DNA of 64,000 nt from Lepas anatifera (GCA_034440635.1 JAOTON010001681.1:1900001-1964000), one strand, 5' to 3'. Positions 1 through 11,374 are shown, counted from the first letter of the stretch. Numbers and translations are program-made. The notes: generated by a model not told the origin, from the letters alone.

Positions 1-2360
1 CCTTTTCCAGAAACGACTTTTGCAGCGTCACACCGTTCATGGCAAAGTCGAAGCTTCTGTTCGACTCACCGATGTGTAAGATCGAGCACTTTCCCAAGTT
101 GAAGGGCATTTGCCACAGCTCCGACCACCTCAGCATGCGGTCGATATCGAGCTGCAAGCTGACGGCGGATCGAATGTCATTGGCGCTAGAGTATAATTTC
201 GTGTCGTCGGCAAATATTTTTACTGCGGAATTTACAGCGTCTGGGGAGATCATTGATATAAATCAGAAACAAGATTGGACCAAGCACTGATCCCTGAGGC
301 ACACCGCTGATGACAGGAGCCCAATCAGAAGCAGAGGAACCAACAACTACCCGCTGGAGACGGTTTGATAGAAAGGCTTTAATCCATTTTAAGACTTTGC
401 CACGAACACCATATGCAGCTAGTTTGGTCATCAGCCGGCAGTGAGGAACGGAGTCGAACGCCTTCCGAAAATCTAAGTACACTGCATCAACAGGGTTTTT
501 GTTCTCCATCATCAGGCTCCATTCTTCCAAGACCTCCAGCAGCTGCGTTTCACATGAACGTTTTGGGCGGAATCCATGTTGGTCCTTAGAAAGGAGATTA
601 TGGATCTTCAGATGGTCCAGAAGCTCGTCTCTGAGTATTGACTCCAGGACTTTGCAGGGTATGGCTGTCAAGCTCACAGGTCTGTAATTGCCTGGGTCCT
701 GTTTATTTCCCCTTTTGAAAATTGGCGTGATGGATCCCAAACACCATTCCTTAGGTAAGCAACCAGCGTCTAGAGATTTCCTGAACAGTTTGGATAGGGG
801 GCGCTAAGAGAAGAAGATGCCTCATGCAAAACTCTGGGGTGAAGGCAGTCTGGCCCCGGGGAGCTGCATGTTTTGAGAGACCTTAACTTCCCATATACAA
901 TGAGTGGCGAGATGGTGATGTCCCTGAGGAAGGGCTGCGGGCAGCGAGTTGGGAAATCAGGTATGGAACGGACATCCTCGCGTGTGAAAACCCGTGTAAA
1001 AAACCTGTTTAGAATTGAAGCCTTCGCAAAGTCATCAGACTCCAACTGACCTTCTTCGTTTAATAGGTCGTCGACTCCTGATCTGGTCTTCAGCCTCGAC
1101 CCTGTATACCTCCAGAAAGCCTTTGGGTTGATCTTTATGTTGTGCGCAAGGGCACGCTCGTGGTCTCTTTGCAACTTACGGGTCATAGACCTCAGCTCCT
1201 GCTCACAGTTTCTTAGACGTGCCAAGTCCATTATGTCCTCGGTCTGGTGGTAAACTAGTGCCAATCTTCGCTTTTTCTGTTTGAGGTGCATGGCAGAGCT
1301 AGTCATATATATGTTTTTACGGTTTGACCTGACCCGAGATTTGGGTATATGGCTATCCATTGCTGCGTCCAGAACATTCGTAAAGAATGAATAGGCTTCT
1401 CCAACTTCCAGGTCGTCCATGATGTCCCAATTTATTGCCCCTAAGTGCTGATTTAGGGCCTCAAAATTGGCACGCCTAAAATTTTGGCGTGAGGCAAGAC
1501 ACTCCCTCCTTCTCGCGTAGCAGTTAAGTGAAAACTGAAGGGTGAGATGATCGCTCTTCCCTATGCCGGAGAGAAATTGCAAGTTGCGCACCAAACCCTC
1601 CTCATCTGTGAAGATGAGATCCAATATGCTGGACGCTTCTCCCTGCCGAAATCTGGTGGGCTTTTGAACATGCTGGAAGAGAAAAAACTCGTGCATGATG
1701 TCAATCAGCTTGTGCGATGCGTGACTCTCGCCAGCTACTGAAAACTCGCCTACCCAGTCGATTTGTGGAAAATTGAAATCACCTGTGATAAGCAGATGAG
1801 AGGCAGACATTGCTGAGACATGGCTCATTAGGTTCCAGAAGTCATGCATGCTTTGGTGGCTGTCTCTGGAAGGACTGCGGTAGATGCATCCAATAATCAG
1901 CCAGTCCTGTCGATGGAGCCTGACTTTCACCCAGAGATGTTCCAGAGTTGTGGCAGACAATGAGATGATGACTGTTGCATGTAGGTTATTGCGGCGTGTA
2001 AATGGAGATGCCTCGTTGACCAGATGGGCCAAGATTCTCATTGGTGGGATCAAAACTTGTGAACAAGGAGTAGTTTGCAATATTCAAAAGGGCCTGATCT
2101 ATTGGGAAACGTTGTGCCTTTGGTATTACCTCAGTGAGAATTATAATGTCTGGCTCCTGGCCTGCAATGGCCATACAGAGGTCCTCCACGCTTGTTAAGA
2201 AACTGGTCGATGTTGGTATACCAAACAAGAAGGTCCTGCACGTTGTGATTGTGAATGAGTCAATTTGATGGGACTGATTGGGTGTTGTCAGTTGGAGCAC
2301 AAATGTTTGCACGAGGGGCTGATGGATCCCGCTCTGCATTGACTGATGGGGTCTGTTCAT
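1..2360 (-). mobile_element. CR1/Jockey-like LINE ORF2, frameshifted, runs off left edge
   Basis: Read right to left this is a non-LTR retrotransposon ORF2. The AP-endonuclease starts at about 2360 (a PDIIILTE segment), continues through GDFNFPQIDW near 1750-1790 and reaches the GKSDHLTL motif near 1560. A linker rich in Arg/Lys follows. The reverse transcriptase starts near 800 with [13 protein letters not shown], then [13 protein letters not shown] and [15 protein letters not shown]. The FADD catalytic box lies near 215 and the frame continues to base 1. Two frame breaks are visible, near 1995 (endonuclease) and near 800 (linker to RT), so the copy is dead as it stands. The 3' end is outside the window. 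The endonuclease plus RT layout is that of the Jockey/CR1 group; I cannot assign the clade more finely. Confidence 0.9.
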
Positions 2361-3440
2361 CCATCATCGATCCACTTGTGTTTGGCGCCATAAGGTGTGA
2401 CTGCGCAGCCTGAGAGGTAGTAGCCTCCTGAACCATGGCAGTATTCTCTGCTGTCTGTGATTGGCCCACCCCATTTGGCTGAGGGCCAACAATGAGGCTG
2501 GGGGCAAAGTAAAGGACTGGCTGACAAGTTTCCATGGACAATTCCAATCAGGATCACATGATTTATCCAGATGCATTTGCAGTACTGATAATTTGTTGGC
2601 AATGGAAATAGTGAAAATCTGACTCTCGTCAATCCACATCCAACCAGATTTGGCAGGAGTTGGTGCAGGGATTGTAAAGATTTTCCTTACAGTGCAGAGG
2701 TAAAGGATAGTAGATTTCAGAGGGTAAATATTTATTTGCTATGAGAGAGAGAGAGAGACATTTTTATTGTTTTTCATAAAACACACAGACACTTAGCCAG
2801 CACAAACAGGGCACCCAACCACAGTGACAGGGCTCTCCCCGGCTATGGCACCACCACAACCTTTAAAGGGGAAAGAAATAATAAACAGAAGCGAGCAAAT
2901 ACAAAACACAATGAACACTGAATTTATGTTAAATACACATCAAAGAACAAATATAATCACAGAAAGATCTTAACAAGGATAATTCCAAGTTGAGGGCCCA
3001 CATATGTTACAGATGCAATAATAATAGCAATAGCAGAAGCTGAAGCAATGCAATAGCAGAAGCTGACAGCAGGCTGCGGGTGGAGGTAGGTGAATTTTCT
3101 GTTATTTTGTCTTCCCTTTTCTGGTCTCCTTGCTGCCAAATGCTCTCTGATGATTATTAGATTTATTTATTGGTGATGGTTCCACAAATTGTTTCACAAA
3201 GATTTCCATCGAGCAAGGTAAAGGTAAACACGACATAGATTTTGGCACATAGCAATGGGGACACAAATGATATTGTTTTATTCTTCCATATCTGGTTCTC
3301 ATTGCACCCTGTTCATATATTTATCAAATCTTTATGTAGACTTCAAGGAAATGTAGCACATGTTTGATGTAATTTTGGCTGAGATGGCTGGTGGGGTGTT
3401 TCATTTGTACCTTATGAAAAAACATTGGATTCCATGTCAT
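2360..3440. other. Gene-free stretch left of first LINE
   Basis: No coding domain is recognised here. An open frame at 2260-2547 on the minus strand may be 5' leader or ORF1 remnant of the LINE, but it shows no motif I know. A short GAGAGA run is at about 2742-2758. The rest is AT-rich, low-information sequence. Confidence 0.4.
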
Positions 3441-3444
3441 TTCC

Positions 3445-4798
3445 ATGTCTCCCCATTTCAGTGTTCAAAAGGGTGCAGTGTATGGGGTCAACACGATCAC
3501 TGAGACTTGCATCCCCAAGATAAAGACTAAACATAATAGGAAGAACATATACATGACAAGTGAGGCCCTAAACTTAAAGCAGCGGAAGGACAAACTAGCA
3601 AGAGTATACTACCGGACCAGAAACCCTATTGACCACGCAAGATTAAAACACACTCAAAATCAGTTAAGGGCTCTGACTCGGCGCCTTCACATGGACTTCG
3701 AGCGCAATCTTGTTTCCAGGATCAAAAGCAACCCTAAGGCTTTCTGGAGGTACACAGCATCACGACTGAAAACCAGGACTAGTATTGGCGACCTGAAGAA
3801 CCCAGGCGGCTTTCTGGAAACCGACAACAGCAGTAAGGCTCGGCTCCTGAATTCCTTCTTCGCTAGTGTGTTTACGGTGGAGGACAACCATAGTATTCCG
3901 TCTTTTGAGAATCGCCCATTTGGAAGTATAATCGATGACATCACGATATCCTCTGAAGTAGTCCACTCTAAATTGATTCATCTCAAAACCTCCATTTGCG
4001 GACGACACCAAAATTTACAATAGAGCTGACCATTCTACATCTGTACTCTCTCTCCAGGAAGACATTGTGAGGGTCCACCAGTGGTCGTTGGAGTGGCAGC
4101 TTCCCTTCAACATCGACAAGTGTGCGGTTCTCCACATTGGCAAAAACAACATGCTTCACGACTACTCAATGAGAGGCTCACTCTTGACGAAGACAGAGGC
4201 AGAGAGGGACCTAGGGGTGGTTATCGATCGGGAACTGAAGTTCAGAGAGCAGGCTTCTACTGCTGTCTCCAAGGCTATTCGAGTCCTGGCAGTCATCAGA
4301 CGGTCATTTGCTCACATCGACAAATTCACACTGCCTCTTCTCTTTAAGTCATTGGTGCGCCCCCTCCTCGAATATGGAAATGCTTCCTGGGGACAGTTCA
4401 ACAGGGCTGATGAGAAGTCCTTGGAGAGGGTTCAGCGCCGTGCTACCCGCTTAGTTGGTGACATCAAGGGCTTACCCTACTCAGACAGGCTACGAGCTCT
4501 CAAAATTCCATCGTTATACTACCGGAGACGCCGAGGGGACATGATCAGGACTTTCCAGCTTCTTCACGGTGCCATTGACCAGGACCCGTCTCAGTTCCTA
4601 CAGCTAGACACGTCTTCCCGCACACGTGGACACAGATGGAAGTTGCAAAAACCGACAGCCATCACAAGAGCCCGTCGTGCTACATTTAGTGTCCGCATTG
4701 TAAACGACTGGAACTCTCTTCCGTCACACGTAGTGGAAGCCCGTACACTTGACCAATTCAAGGCAAGACTCGACACCACCTGGACTCACCTAATGTAG
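3445..4798 (+). mobile_element. CR1/Jockey-like LINE copy with internal RT deletion
   Basis: The left part (3519-3995) encodes the same linker region as the first LINE: an NRKNIYMTS block, then NPKAFWRYTASRLKTR. At about 3995 the sequence jumps straight to the FADD box of the RT in another frame, so the fingers and most of the palm are deleted. The right part (about 4000-4798) is the RT thumb and C-terminal tail, with QLPFNIDKCAVLHIGK, RPLLEYGNASWG, RVQRRATRLV and the conserved RRRRGDMI and WNSLPSHVV segments. It ends at a natural stop at 4798. The endonuclease is missing, consistent with a 5'-truncated insertion that later lost an internal block. Confidence 0.88.
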
Positions 4799-4969
4799 GA
4801 TAGTCCTGACTGACCTGTATCTGCCCATGGGTTGAGCTAGAAAACCCATGGTCCCCACTCAGGCTCTCGCCTGAGTAAGACCAAGCTAAGACTCCCATTG
4901 AGATTGAGCTCGCCAGAGAACGGAGCCAGCAGGCCTTTGAGCCTCCAAAATTCCGACATCCTTAGGTAA

Positions 4970-5270
4970 GGTAAGGTAAGGTATGCCCATTTTAACCAAG
5001 TCTGAAAAGCATGGCAGCAGGCCAGACGAGTCGCACCAGCCATCTAAAATTTTCTCACAAATTCGCAATGCCAGCCACCTAAAATTCACAACAATCTGCA
5101 AAATACCAGTGAGATAAATGCAGTCATCCCTACCCACACAATGCAATACTGCCTCCGTTATAAGTTAGTTTGATAAGTCCCCCTCCTGTGTCTTTATAAC
5201 CATTCATACATTATTTGTTTGGTTGTCAGTGTCACCTCCCTCTCACCAGTCTCGCATTTACATCCATACA
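4970..5270 (-). repeat. Copy of interspersed repeat family A (inverted relative to 29.3 kb)
   Basis: The segment reading AAGCATGGCAGCAGGCCAGA then CAGCCATCTAAAATT is the reverse complement of the right end of the copies at 16365-17030, 29345-30160 and 34285-34635. It continues with the TTTATAACCATTCA and CCCTCTCACCAGTCTCGCA blocks of the same family. A short GGTAAGGTAAGGTAAGGTA run sits at its left border. No coding capacity is seen. It looks like a MITE or foldback family of unknown superfamily. Confidence 0.7.
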
Positions 5271-5638
5271 TATATTCAGAAAAGCACGCAACACACATGG
5301 GTTAAAAAAAACGAGCATATGAGGTAAAACAAGATGAAGCTGTAAAAAATTTCACATGAAGTTTATGTGTGTTTGTTGTATGTTTTGTTATGTCTTACCA
5401 TTTCGACTTTGCTGGGTTTTATGACTTGAAATCAATGTCACTTCTAGCTTTTCCAACAATATCAAACAAGATTTGAAGATCTTGCACTTAACTCCATGTC
5501 TCACTTGACTCGCTTACAATCTGATTCATGACCAGCCACAGAAGGAGGATGTCGATCAGACAGCTTGGTGTGCTTACAAACTTATTTGCTGTGTTGCTTT
5601 ATAGTGTTGCATTTTTTTCACACCGAGAGTACTGGGGG

Positions 5639-8600
5639 ATGCTCGATGACCAGAGTCTCCGCCGAACTGTGGAAGCCCTGCTGCTGAAGTACCCCTCCCT
5701 GATGTGGGAGATGGAAGCGGGCATTTCCCAGCAGCTTCCACCCTCAGCCAGCAGCCAACCTGGTACATATGGTGCCTCTGTGGAAGATATGCCCATTTTG
5801 TTTTAATTATTTGTTTTTGGTAGACTAAACACTGGCTCCACCACTGTAACTGATGGTTATGTATCAGCTATCCAGCTGAGCCGGTCAGGTGTGCTTAACT
5901 GTAACTTCAGCACAAGAAGAGTAATTTGAATAGCTACAGGCTCAGCAGCAGACTTCAGCAAGATACGCATCAGCATTAGCAAAGCCAATGTTTTGCTTCC
6001 GGAACATCATGATTCGTCTATTCAGTAGTAGCTTTCACAGGCTGGCCTGCTTGCGTTAATTAACTCGCGCAGGCAGCTGTGTGACGCAATTACGTTTAGA
6101 CCCATCTTCACTGCAGAAAAATCAGTGCTTGAATATACATAATATTACAAGCATCAGCAATGGAACAGCAGATGTGTGCGAGGTTGAGCGGCCGAGGTTT
6201 GCGCGGTCGTGCGGCCGAGTTTTGCGCGGTTAGCTCTGGAGGGTGTCATGCTCCTTTTTTGCCACACACCTGTGACTTGTATGGTTTTACTTCTCGTGGT
6301 GCTTTGAATTTTTTTACCTTGTTTTGAATGTGCTGTTCCCGCGTCCGTGGCCGCCTTAGCGTTATTTTAGGGATCGCTATAGGGCGGTCACGGATGCGGG
6401 ACCTAGGTGTTATAGGACGATGATGTAATATACTTGTATGGGTTCATAGGTCCTAGGTTGTCTTTTAACCTCCTTTTTCTTATCGAACACTGTTCTCCTT
6501 TGTGAGTGTTTGGTATGTTAAATATGGATATGGGATCATACATGTGTGCTTTCACATCGGACATTGTTACTAGGACTCCAACGGATAGGTATATTTCTTG
6601 ACTGGAGGAAAATTTCATAGACCTCTCAAATAAAAGATATGGGACACTGGCTGGCGTTCACTAATCGGTTACTGTGTGGGTTTCGTTTGACGCCACTAGG
6701 TCGGCTGCATCGGTTGCCCGGCGCCACCCTATCAGGGGCCGGCTGGCGCGTGACGTCACGCCAGAGCCGGGTCTTGACCCGCCTCACGGGTCAGGGGAGC
6801 AGTGTGTGTGTGTGCGTGTCTCCAGCCTGCCGCTGCCTCCACCGCAATAAACCGCACATCCGGAATTCAGGCGTCTCCCTGATGAGACCAGAATATGGCG
6901 CAGCCTGCTCAGAAGATCTCCGCGGAAGCAGCGACAGCACTGGCAGAGGAGAACTTCTCTCTTCGAGAACAGTTACAGCTTCTACAATCCCACACCGGCT
7001 GTTACATCGCCTACAGCAACACCACTGAACCCAGAGAGAGAGGCCATCTTCTCTGAGTTCGCCGACGTGTTCGACGGCGTCGTCAAGGTCATGCCTGGGG
7101 AAGAATTTAAGATTCAGATTCGCCCCGAATCCACCCCGTACGCCGTCACCGCACCTCGTCGGATCCCCTTCGCTCTACGTGAGCCTCTCCTTGAAGAGCT
7201 GAAGAAGCTGGAAGATAATGACATCATCACACCAGTCACTGAGGTTACTGACTGGTGCGCTCCCATCGTGGTCACGCGGAAGAAGAACGGAGAAGGCGTC
7301 CGTCTCTGCGTGGACCTCTCGAAGCTGAACGACTCCGTCTTACGCGAGCGGTACCAGTCCAACACACCTCTGGAGTGTGTCAACTCCATTGTGTCGGAGG
7401 AAGCCAAGTACTTTGGCGTTTTCGACGCGCTGAAGGGATATCACCAGTGCCCCTGGACTTCAAGAGTCAACGTCTCACTACCTTCATCAGTCCCTTCGGC
7501 CGCTACATGTACAAGCGCGCCCCCTACGGCGTGTCGTCAATCAGTGAGCACTACAACCGCCGCATGGACCAGTGCTTCCACGGCCTTCCGGGAATTCAGC
7601 GTCTGGTTGACGATGTGATCGTCTACGGCAGGACGAGGGAAGAGTTCCTGAGCCGGGCCCGTCTGTTCCTTCAACGCTGCCGAGAACAGGGTGTCTCTTT
7701 GAACCCGAAGAAGGTGCAGTTCATGCAGCCGTCAGTTCAGTTCGCCGGCTTCGTTGTCTCATCGAACGGGTACAAGCCGGACCCGAAGCTCACTGACGCC
7801 ATCAGACAGTACCCTGCACCGACAGACATCAGTGGTCTGCGTGGCTTCTTCGGCCTGGTGAACCAGATCGCGCCTTTCTCTGAGGCCGTCGCTAGTCACC
7901 TGCAGCCCCTGCGGCCTCTCCTCAGCGTCAAGCGCGAGTTCTGCTGGAACGAGACTCATCAGGAGGCCTTCCTGAAGGCAAGGGAGGCACTGTCCTCAGT
8001 ACAGACGCTTGCCTTTTACGACCCCGGTCTGCCGACACGCCTCTCAACCGACGCCAGTCGCCTTCACGGCCTCAGATTCCTGCTGGAGCAGAAGCAGGAC
8101 GACGACACGTGGAGACTCGTGCAGGCCGGCTCCCGCTTTATCACGGACACGGAATCCCGTTACGCCGCCGTGGAGTTGGAACTCACCGCAGTTGCGTGGG
8201 CGTTCTTCAAGTGCCGCCTGTTCCTCTCAGGCCTGGCCCACTTTGACCTGTTCGTCGATCACCAGCCTCTCGTGCCCATCCTCAACTCGAAGATGCTGGA
8301 CGAGCTGGAGAACCCTCGCCTGCAGCGCTTGAAGTTCAAGCTGGGTGAGCTGGGCGCATTTACCGCGCACTGGTGTAAGGGCGCACAGCACGTCGCTGCC
8401 GACGCCCTCTCTCGGAGTCCCGTCGCCGTCGCGGGGGAGGATGACGAGGTGGACGCACCAGACATGGAGGACTTCTCTCCAACATCGATACTGGCAGTCG
8501 TCGCTGACGACGATCTGCACATCGACAAAGTCCGTGCAGCCGCAAAAGAAGACAGCACCTATCAGCTTCTTCGTGACGTCACCATCTCCAGCTTTCCCAG

Positions 8601-10535
8601 CCGGAAAGCTGACCTACCTGCTGAGCTGAGACCATACTGGAACGTCCACGTGCACCTTACTGTCGACGACGACCTCATCGTTTACGGGCGTCGCCTCGTG
8701 GTACCAGCCGCGCTGAGCGAGTGTTTTACATGCACTCGCTTCATCGAGTGCATGTAAAACTGTGCGGGCGATCCAAGTGTTTACGGACTTGCGTGGCCGT
8801 ACGTGTTCGGGATATGTTGTGTTCGCATGTAACCCGCTTTCGCGAACATGAGGGGGCGTGTGTGGGTTTCGTTTGACGCCACTAGGTCGGCTGCATCGGT
8901 TGCCCGGCGCCACCCTATCAGGGGCCGGCTGGCGCGTGACGTCACGCCAGAGCCGGGTCTTGACCCGCCTCACGGGTCAGGCGGGCAGTGTGTGTGTGTG
9001 CGTGTCTCCGGCCTGCCGCTGCCTCCACCGCAATAAACCGCACATCCGGAATTCAGGCGTCTCCCTGATGAGACCAGAACAGTTACTAAAATACGGAGTG
9101 GGCACCGGATTTAGTGCCGCAGAGCTATCGTAATTCTTTCATTTCATTTCAATTTGTATCTACCCTCGGTACAGTGCTGGTATGCACACTCCTATCACTA
9201 GCAACAACTCTGAGTTACAGATGCCAGCCAATGCCGACAGCATTGGAGCAAGAATGCTGTCGGCAGGATCCCTGCGTCTGCCACGACCCAGTAATTGTTT
9301 TGCACAGCTAAAGGCTGAGGGATGCCTGACTAATATATTTCACGGAAGATAATGTAAAAAATTTTATTTTGCAATATCGAGGTTGTTTTGCATTTATGAT
9401 AGTATGTAAATGCCCCACACACTGCCTAACGGGCGAATTTCTTCTCCCCTTGGTTTTCGAGATCTCAGGGGCGCTTTAGGACTCCCTCCACTGCGTGTTG
9501 ACGCCAGACCCCTCTCCACTGCGTGTTGACGCCAGACCCCTCTCCACTGCGTGTTGACGCCAGACCCCTCTCCACTGTGTGTTGACGCCAGACCCCCTCC
9601 ACTGCGGGTTGACGCCAGGCCCCTCTCCACTGCGCGCGTTAACTAAAAATAATGTGCCCGTTCTATCAATGTCGCCCTCAACTAATTGGCAGTCCTCGAC
9701 CCCTGAGCCGGCCAGGACCATAGGCGGATCCAGGATTGCCGATTGGAGGGGGCACCATCCCGGGGGGCGCCACCCGGACCAAGGGGGCGCCACTTATGAC
9801 CGGCAAAACCTATCAGGTGGGCGCCAAATCCTATCGGTGGGCGCCGACTTTCGTATCCTGGGGGGTGGGAAGCGACATTTCAGGGGGCGCCATCGACCTT
9901 TCAGGGGGCGCCGAGGGTCGATCGGGGGGGCACGTGCCCCCCTGGATCCGCCTATGGCCAGGACTACTGAACTGAACATGACTGATGAATACCTCTTAGA
10001 AGTAACTCATCTTCAAGAATCGGTCGGGACATGCAAGGTAGAAATGTTGACCCAAAACAAAATTATGCGTTTTAACTTTTCAGCAACTTCGCCTCCCCGT
10101 GCTCACCGAGGCAGCAGTGACCTGCGCCATGCTCTACCACGCCGAGACGCGTTGTATGCCACTGCGCCTCCAGGAGGGCACGGGGGAGCCCAGGGCGCTG
10201 AACCGGCCCAGGCGCTGCCAGGCCTACCGCCAGAGCATATTGTGGAGGTGAGGCCCTGTGAGCCATGGAATCAACGGTGGCCATGTTAGTCTTAAAAGTC
10301 CCTCCTAGTGCAATTATCTCCAATAAACCCAATCACTGTCCTAACACACGGTAATCTTGAAGTAGACACCTCAATCACAGCACATGGTGTTTCACTCTGA
10401 TCCAGGTGGGGCAGGCTTGGTCGCGGGATGCGCAAACCGGTGCCGACATGCGTGGTGGCTGCCATACGCAGCAAATGGCCGGACCCGAACGGGGTGTACA
10501 TCGGCTACAAGGAGCTGGCCGACGACATCCTGTAA
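5639..10535 (+). CDS. P2X7-type intracellular (P2RX7_C-like) domain protein, multi-exon, possibly incomplete
   Basis: Several exon-like pieces on one strand rebuild the zinc-binding cytoplasmic domain known from P2X7 receptors and from many invertebrate proteins without channel segments. Exon 1 (about 5639-5762) starts at an ATG and encodes an acidic helix ([20 protein letters not shown]). Exon 9221-9290 follows an AG acceptor and encodes [20 protein letters not shown], the Cys-rich zinc core. Exon 10084-10247 encodes [12 protein letters not shown] through [10 protein letters not shown]. Exon 10406-10535 encodes [20 protein letters not shown] and ends at TAA. The last two junctions agree in phase (0 and 2). 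Exon 1 does not splice in phase to 9221, so an exon carrying the expected WCxCG segment is missing or unseen. The Ty3 element at 6673-9081 lies in that intron. No transmembrane segment is seen, so this is not itself a receptor. Whether it is expressed is unknown. Confidence 0.65.
6673..6895 (+). repeat. 5' LTR of Ty3 element
   Basis: This LTR begins TGTGTGGG after GTTAC and ends GACCAGAATA. It contains an AATAAA signal near 6845 (CCGCAATAAACCGC). The primer-binding-site candidate follows directly. Confidence 0.92.
7014..8757 (+). pseudogene. Ty3 pol remnant: reverse transcriptase and RNase H, frameshifted, no integrase
   Basis: The first frame (to about 7452) carries the RT amino part, with [21 protein letters not shown] and [12 protein letters not shown]. 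One base is then missing in a C run near 7448-7452. The second frame continues with [18 protein letters not shown] and the catalytic box LVDDV (7603-7614), in place of the usual YVDD-type box. The RNase H domain starts at about 8042 (LSTDAS) and includes [13 protein letters not shown] and [16 protein letters not shown]. The frame ends at 8757 just where the integrase zinc finger would begin, inside a 15-bp inverted repeat (8724-8760). The frame break and the lost integrase make this copy non-autonomous. Confidence 0.9.
8859..9081 (+). repeat. 3' LTR of Ty3 element
   Basis: This is the right copy of the 223-bp LTR, from TGTGTGGG to GACCAGAACA. It is preceded by the purine tract at about 8850-8858 and followed by the GTTAC duplication at 9082-9086. 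Confidence 0.92.
9484..9640. repeat. 28-bp tandem repeat, about 5 copies
   Basis: The unit reads approximately TCCACTGCGTGTTGACGCCA plus GACCCCTC. It repeats at a 28-bp period with small differences. It lies in the intron of the P2RX7_C-like gene between the zinc-core exon and the next exon. Confidence 0.85.
9719..9956. mobile_element. hAT-type MITE, family 1
   Basis: The 238-bp element starts CATAGGCGGATCCAGG and ends CCTGGATCCGCCTATG. These are inverted copies of each other. It is flanked by a perfect 8-bp duplication GCCAGGAC (9711-9718 and 9957-9964), as expected for hAT elements. The interior holds six GGGCGCC blocks at roughly 20-40-bp spacing and no coding domain. It sits in an intron of the P2RX7_C-like gene. 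Confidence 0.92.
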
Positions 10536-10581
10536 AGGTAAAAACTGTCCCATCCATAAAAACGTGTGTATCAAAATAACG

Positions 10582-10854
10582 CGTAAATGAGAACCGCCAA
10601 ATCACACACACCCGCGACCCTCACACAACTGCAAAGTAGAACATAACACCTGCGAGTACAAAGAGAGTGACACGTAAATGAGAACCGCCAAATCACTCAC
10701 ACCCGCGACCCTCACACAACTGCAAAGTAGAACACAACACCTGCGAGTACAAAGAGAGTGACACGTAAATGAGAACCGAAAAATCACTCACACCCGTGAC
10801 CCTCACACAACTGCAATGTCCAACACATCACCTGCGAGTACAAAGAGAGTGTGA
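10582..10854. repeat. 91-bp tandem repeat, 3 copies
   Basis: The CGTAAATGAGAACCG block recurs at 10582, 10673 and 10764, an exact 91-bp period. Each unit has the same ACCCTCACACAACTGCAA and CCTGCGAGTACAAAGAGAG blocks. No gene is recognised in it. It lies just downstream of the P2RX7_C-like stop codon. Confidence 0.88.
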
Positions 10855-11115
10855 GAAGACTGAGAAGACATTTCCAATGGGCATCAGAGCCAGTACAAAT
10901 CAGCAGGATAAGCACGATGCAACTCGCGACAAGTACATGCATCTGAATCGTTTTACACTATTTAAATATGTAACCATCCACCGCCTCACCCCGGACTGAG
11001 AGTGCAACGGGTCCAGGGGTAGCCCTGCGCCACGGCACCGGGCCCGAGCCACGGCACCGGGCCTGCGTCCGAGACTAAGTAGACGCAGGACGCCAACAGA
11101 CACAACACCGCCAGA

Positions 11116-11374
11116 TTAATGTCCAAACCGGCTCCTTTCCGTTCTGACTGACTCTAGAGCAGCCTTGGTTTCCTCTGCTCCAGGTGCTCGGTGCACCAGG
11201 CTGAAGGGATGCCGCCCCTCGGTCTCCTGGCTCGGAGGCTCGACCACAACGTTTGCGGCTCGTCGCTGCAAGAAAGCGTCCGGCAGTGGGCGGATGTGAG
11301 CGTGCTTCTTGGCAACCTTCAGAGGGCGCAGTAGTATGAACGCGTCGCTCACCCTGCTGTACACGCGCACGGTC
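11116..11374 (-). CDS. Exon-like ORF, unidentified protein, C-terminal
   Basis: A GC-rich open frame of about 86 codons follows a good acceptor on the minus strand (TTCTCCTTTGCGGCAG) and ends at a stop at 11116. It reads TVRVYSRVSDAFILLRPLKV, then KKHAHIRPLPDAFLQRRAA, with an Arg/Glu-rich tail. Composition and codon use resemble the cellular exons at the right end and not the TE sequence around it. I do not recognise the family. It could be the last coding exon of a gene whose other exons I cannot place, or a retained fragment. Confidence 0.4.

Larger units (their letters stand above)
6673..9081 (+). mobile_element. Compact, internally deleted Ty3 LTR retrotransposon
   Basis: Two 223-bp direct repeats bound a 2.4-kb element. 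They start TGTGTGGG and end GAATA (left) or GAACA (right), and differ at only 4 positions that I count. The element is flanked by a 5-bp target duplication GTTAC (6668-6672 and 9082-9086). A primer-binding-site candidate TGGCGCAGCC begins right after the left LTR at 6896. A purine tract GAGGGGGCG ends right before the right LTR at 8858. The interior keeps a short gag-like start ([11 protein letters not shown] at about 6894), then joins directly to the RT. Most of gag, the protease and all of the integrase are absent. The near-identical LTRs point to recent insertion. It must have moved with proteins supplied in trans, unless the deletions happened after insertion. Confidence 0.92.

Noticed and set aside
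9579..10289. A 236-codon plus-strand ORF
   Set aside because: It runs through the tandem repeat, the hAT MITE and part of a real exon in a frame different from the P2RX7_C-like frame, so it is composite.
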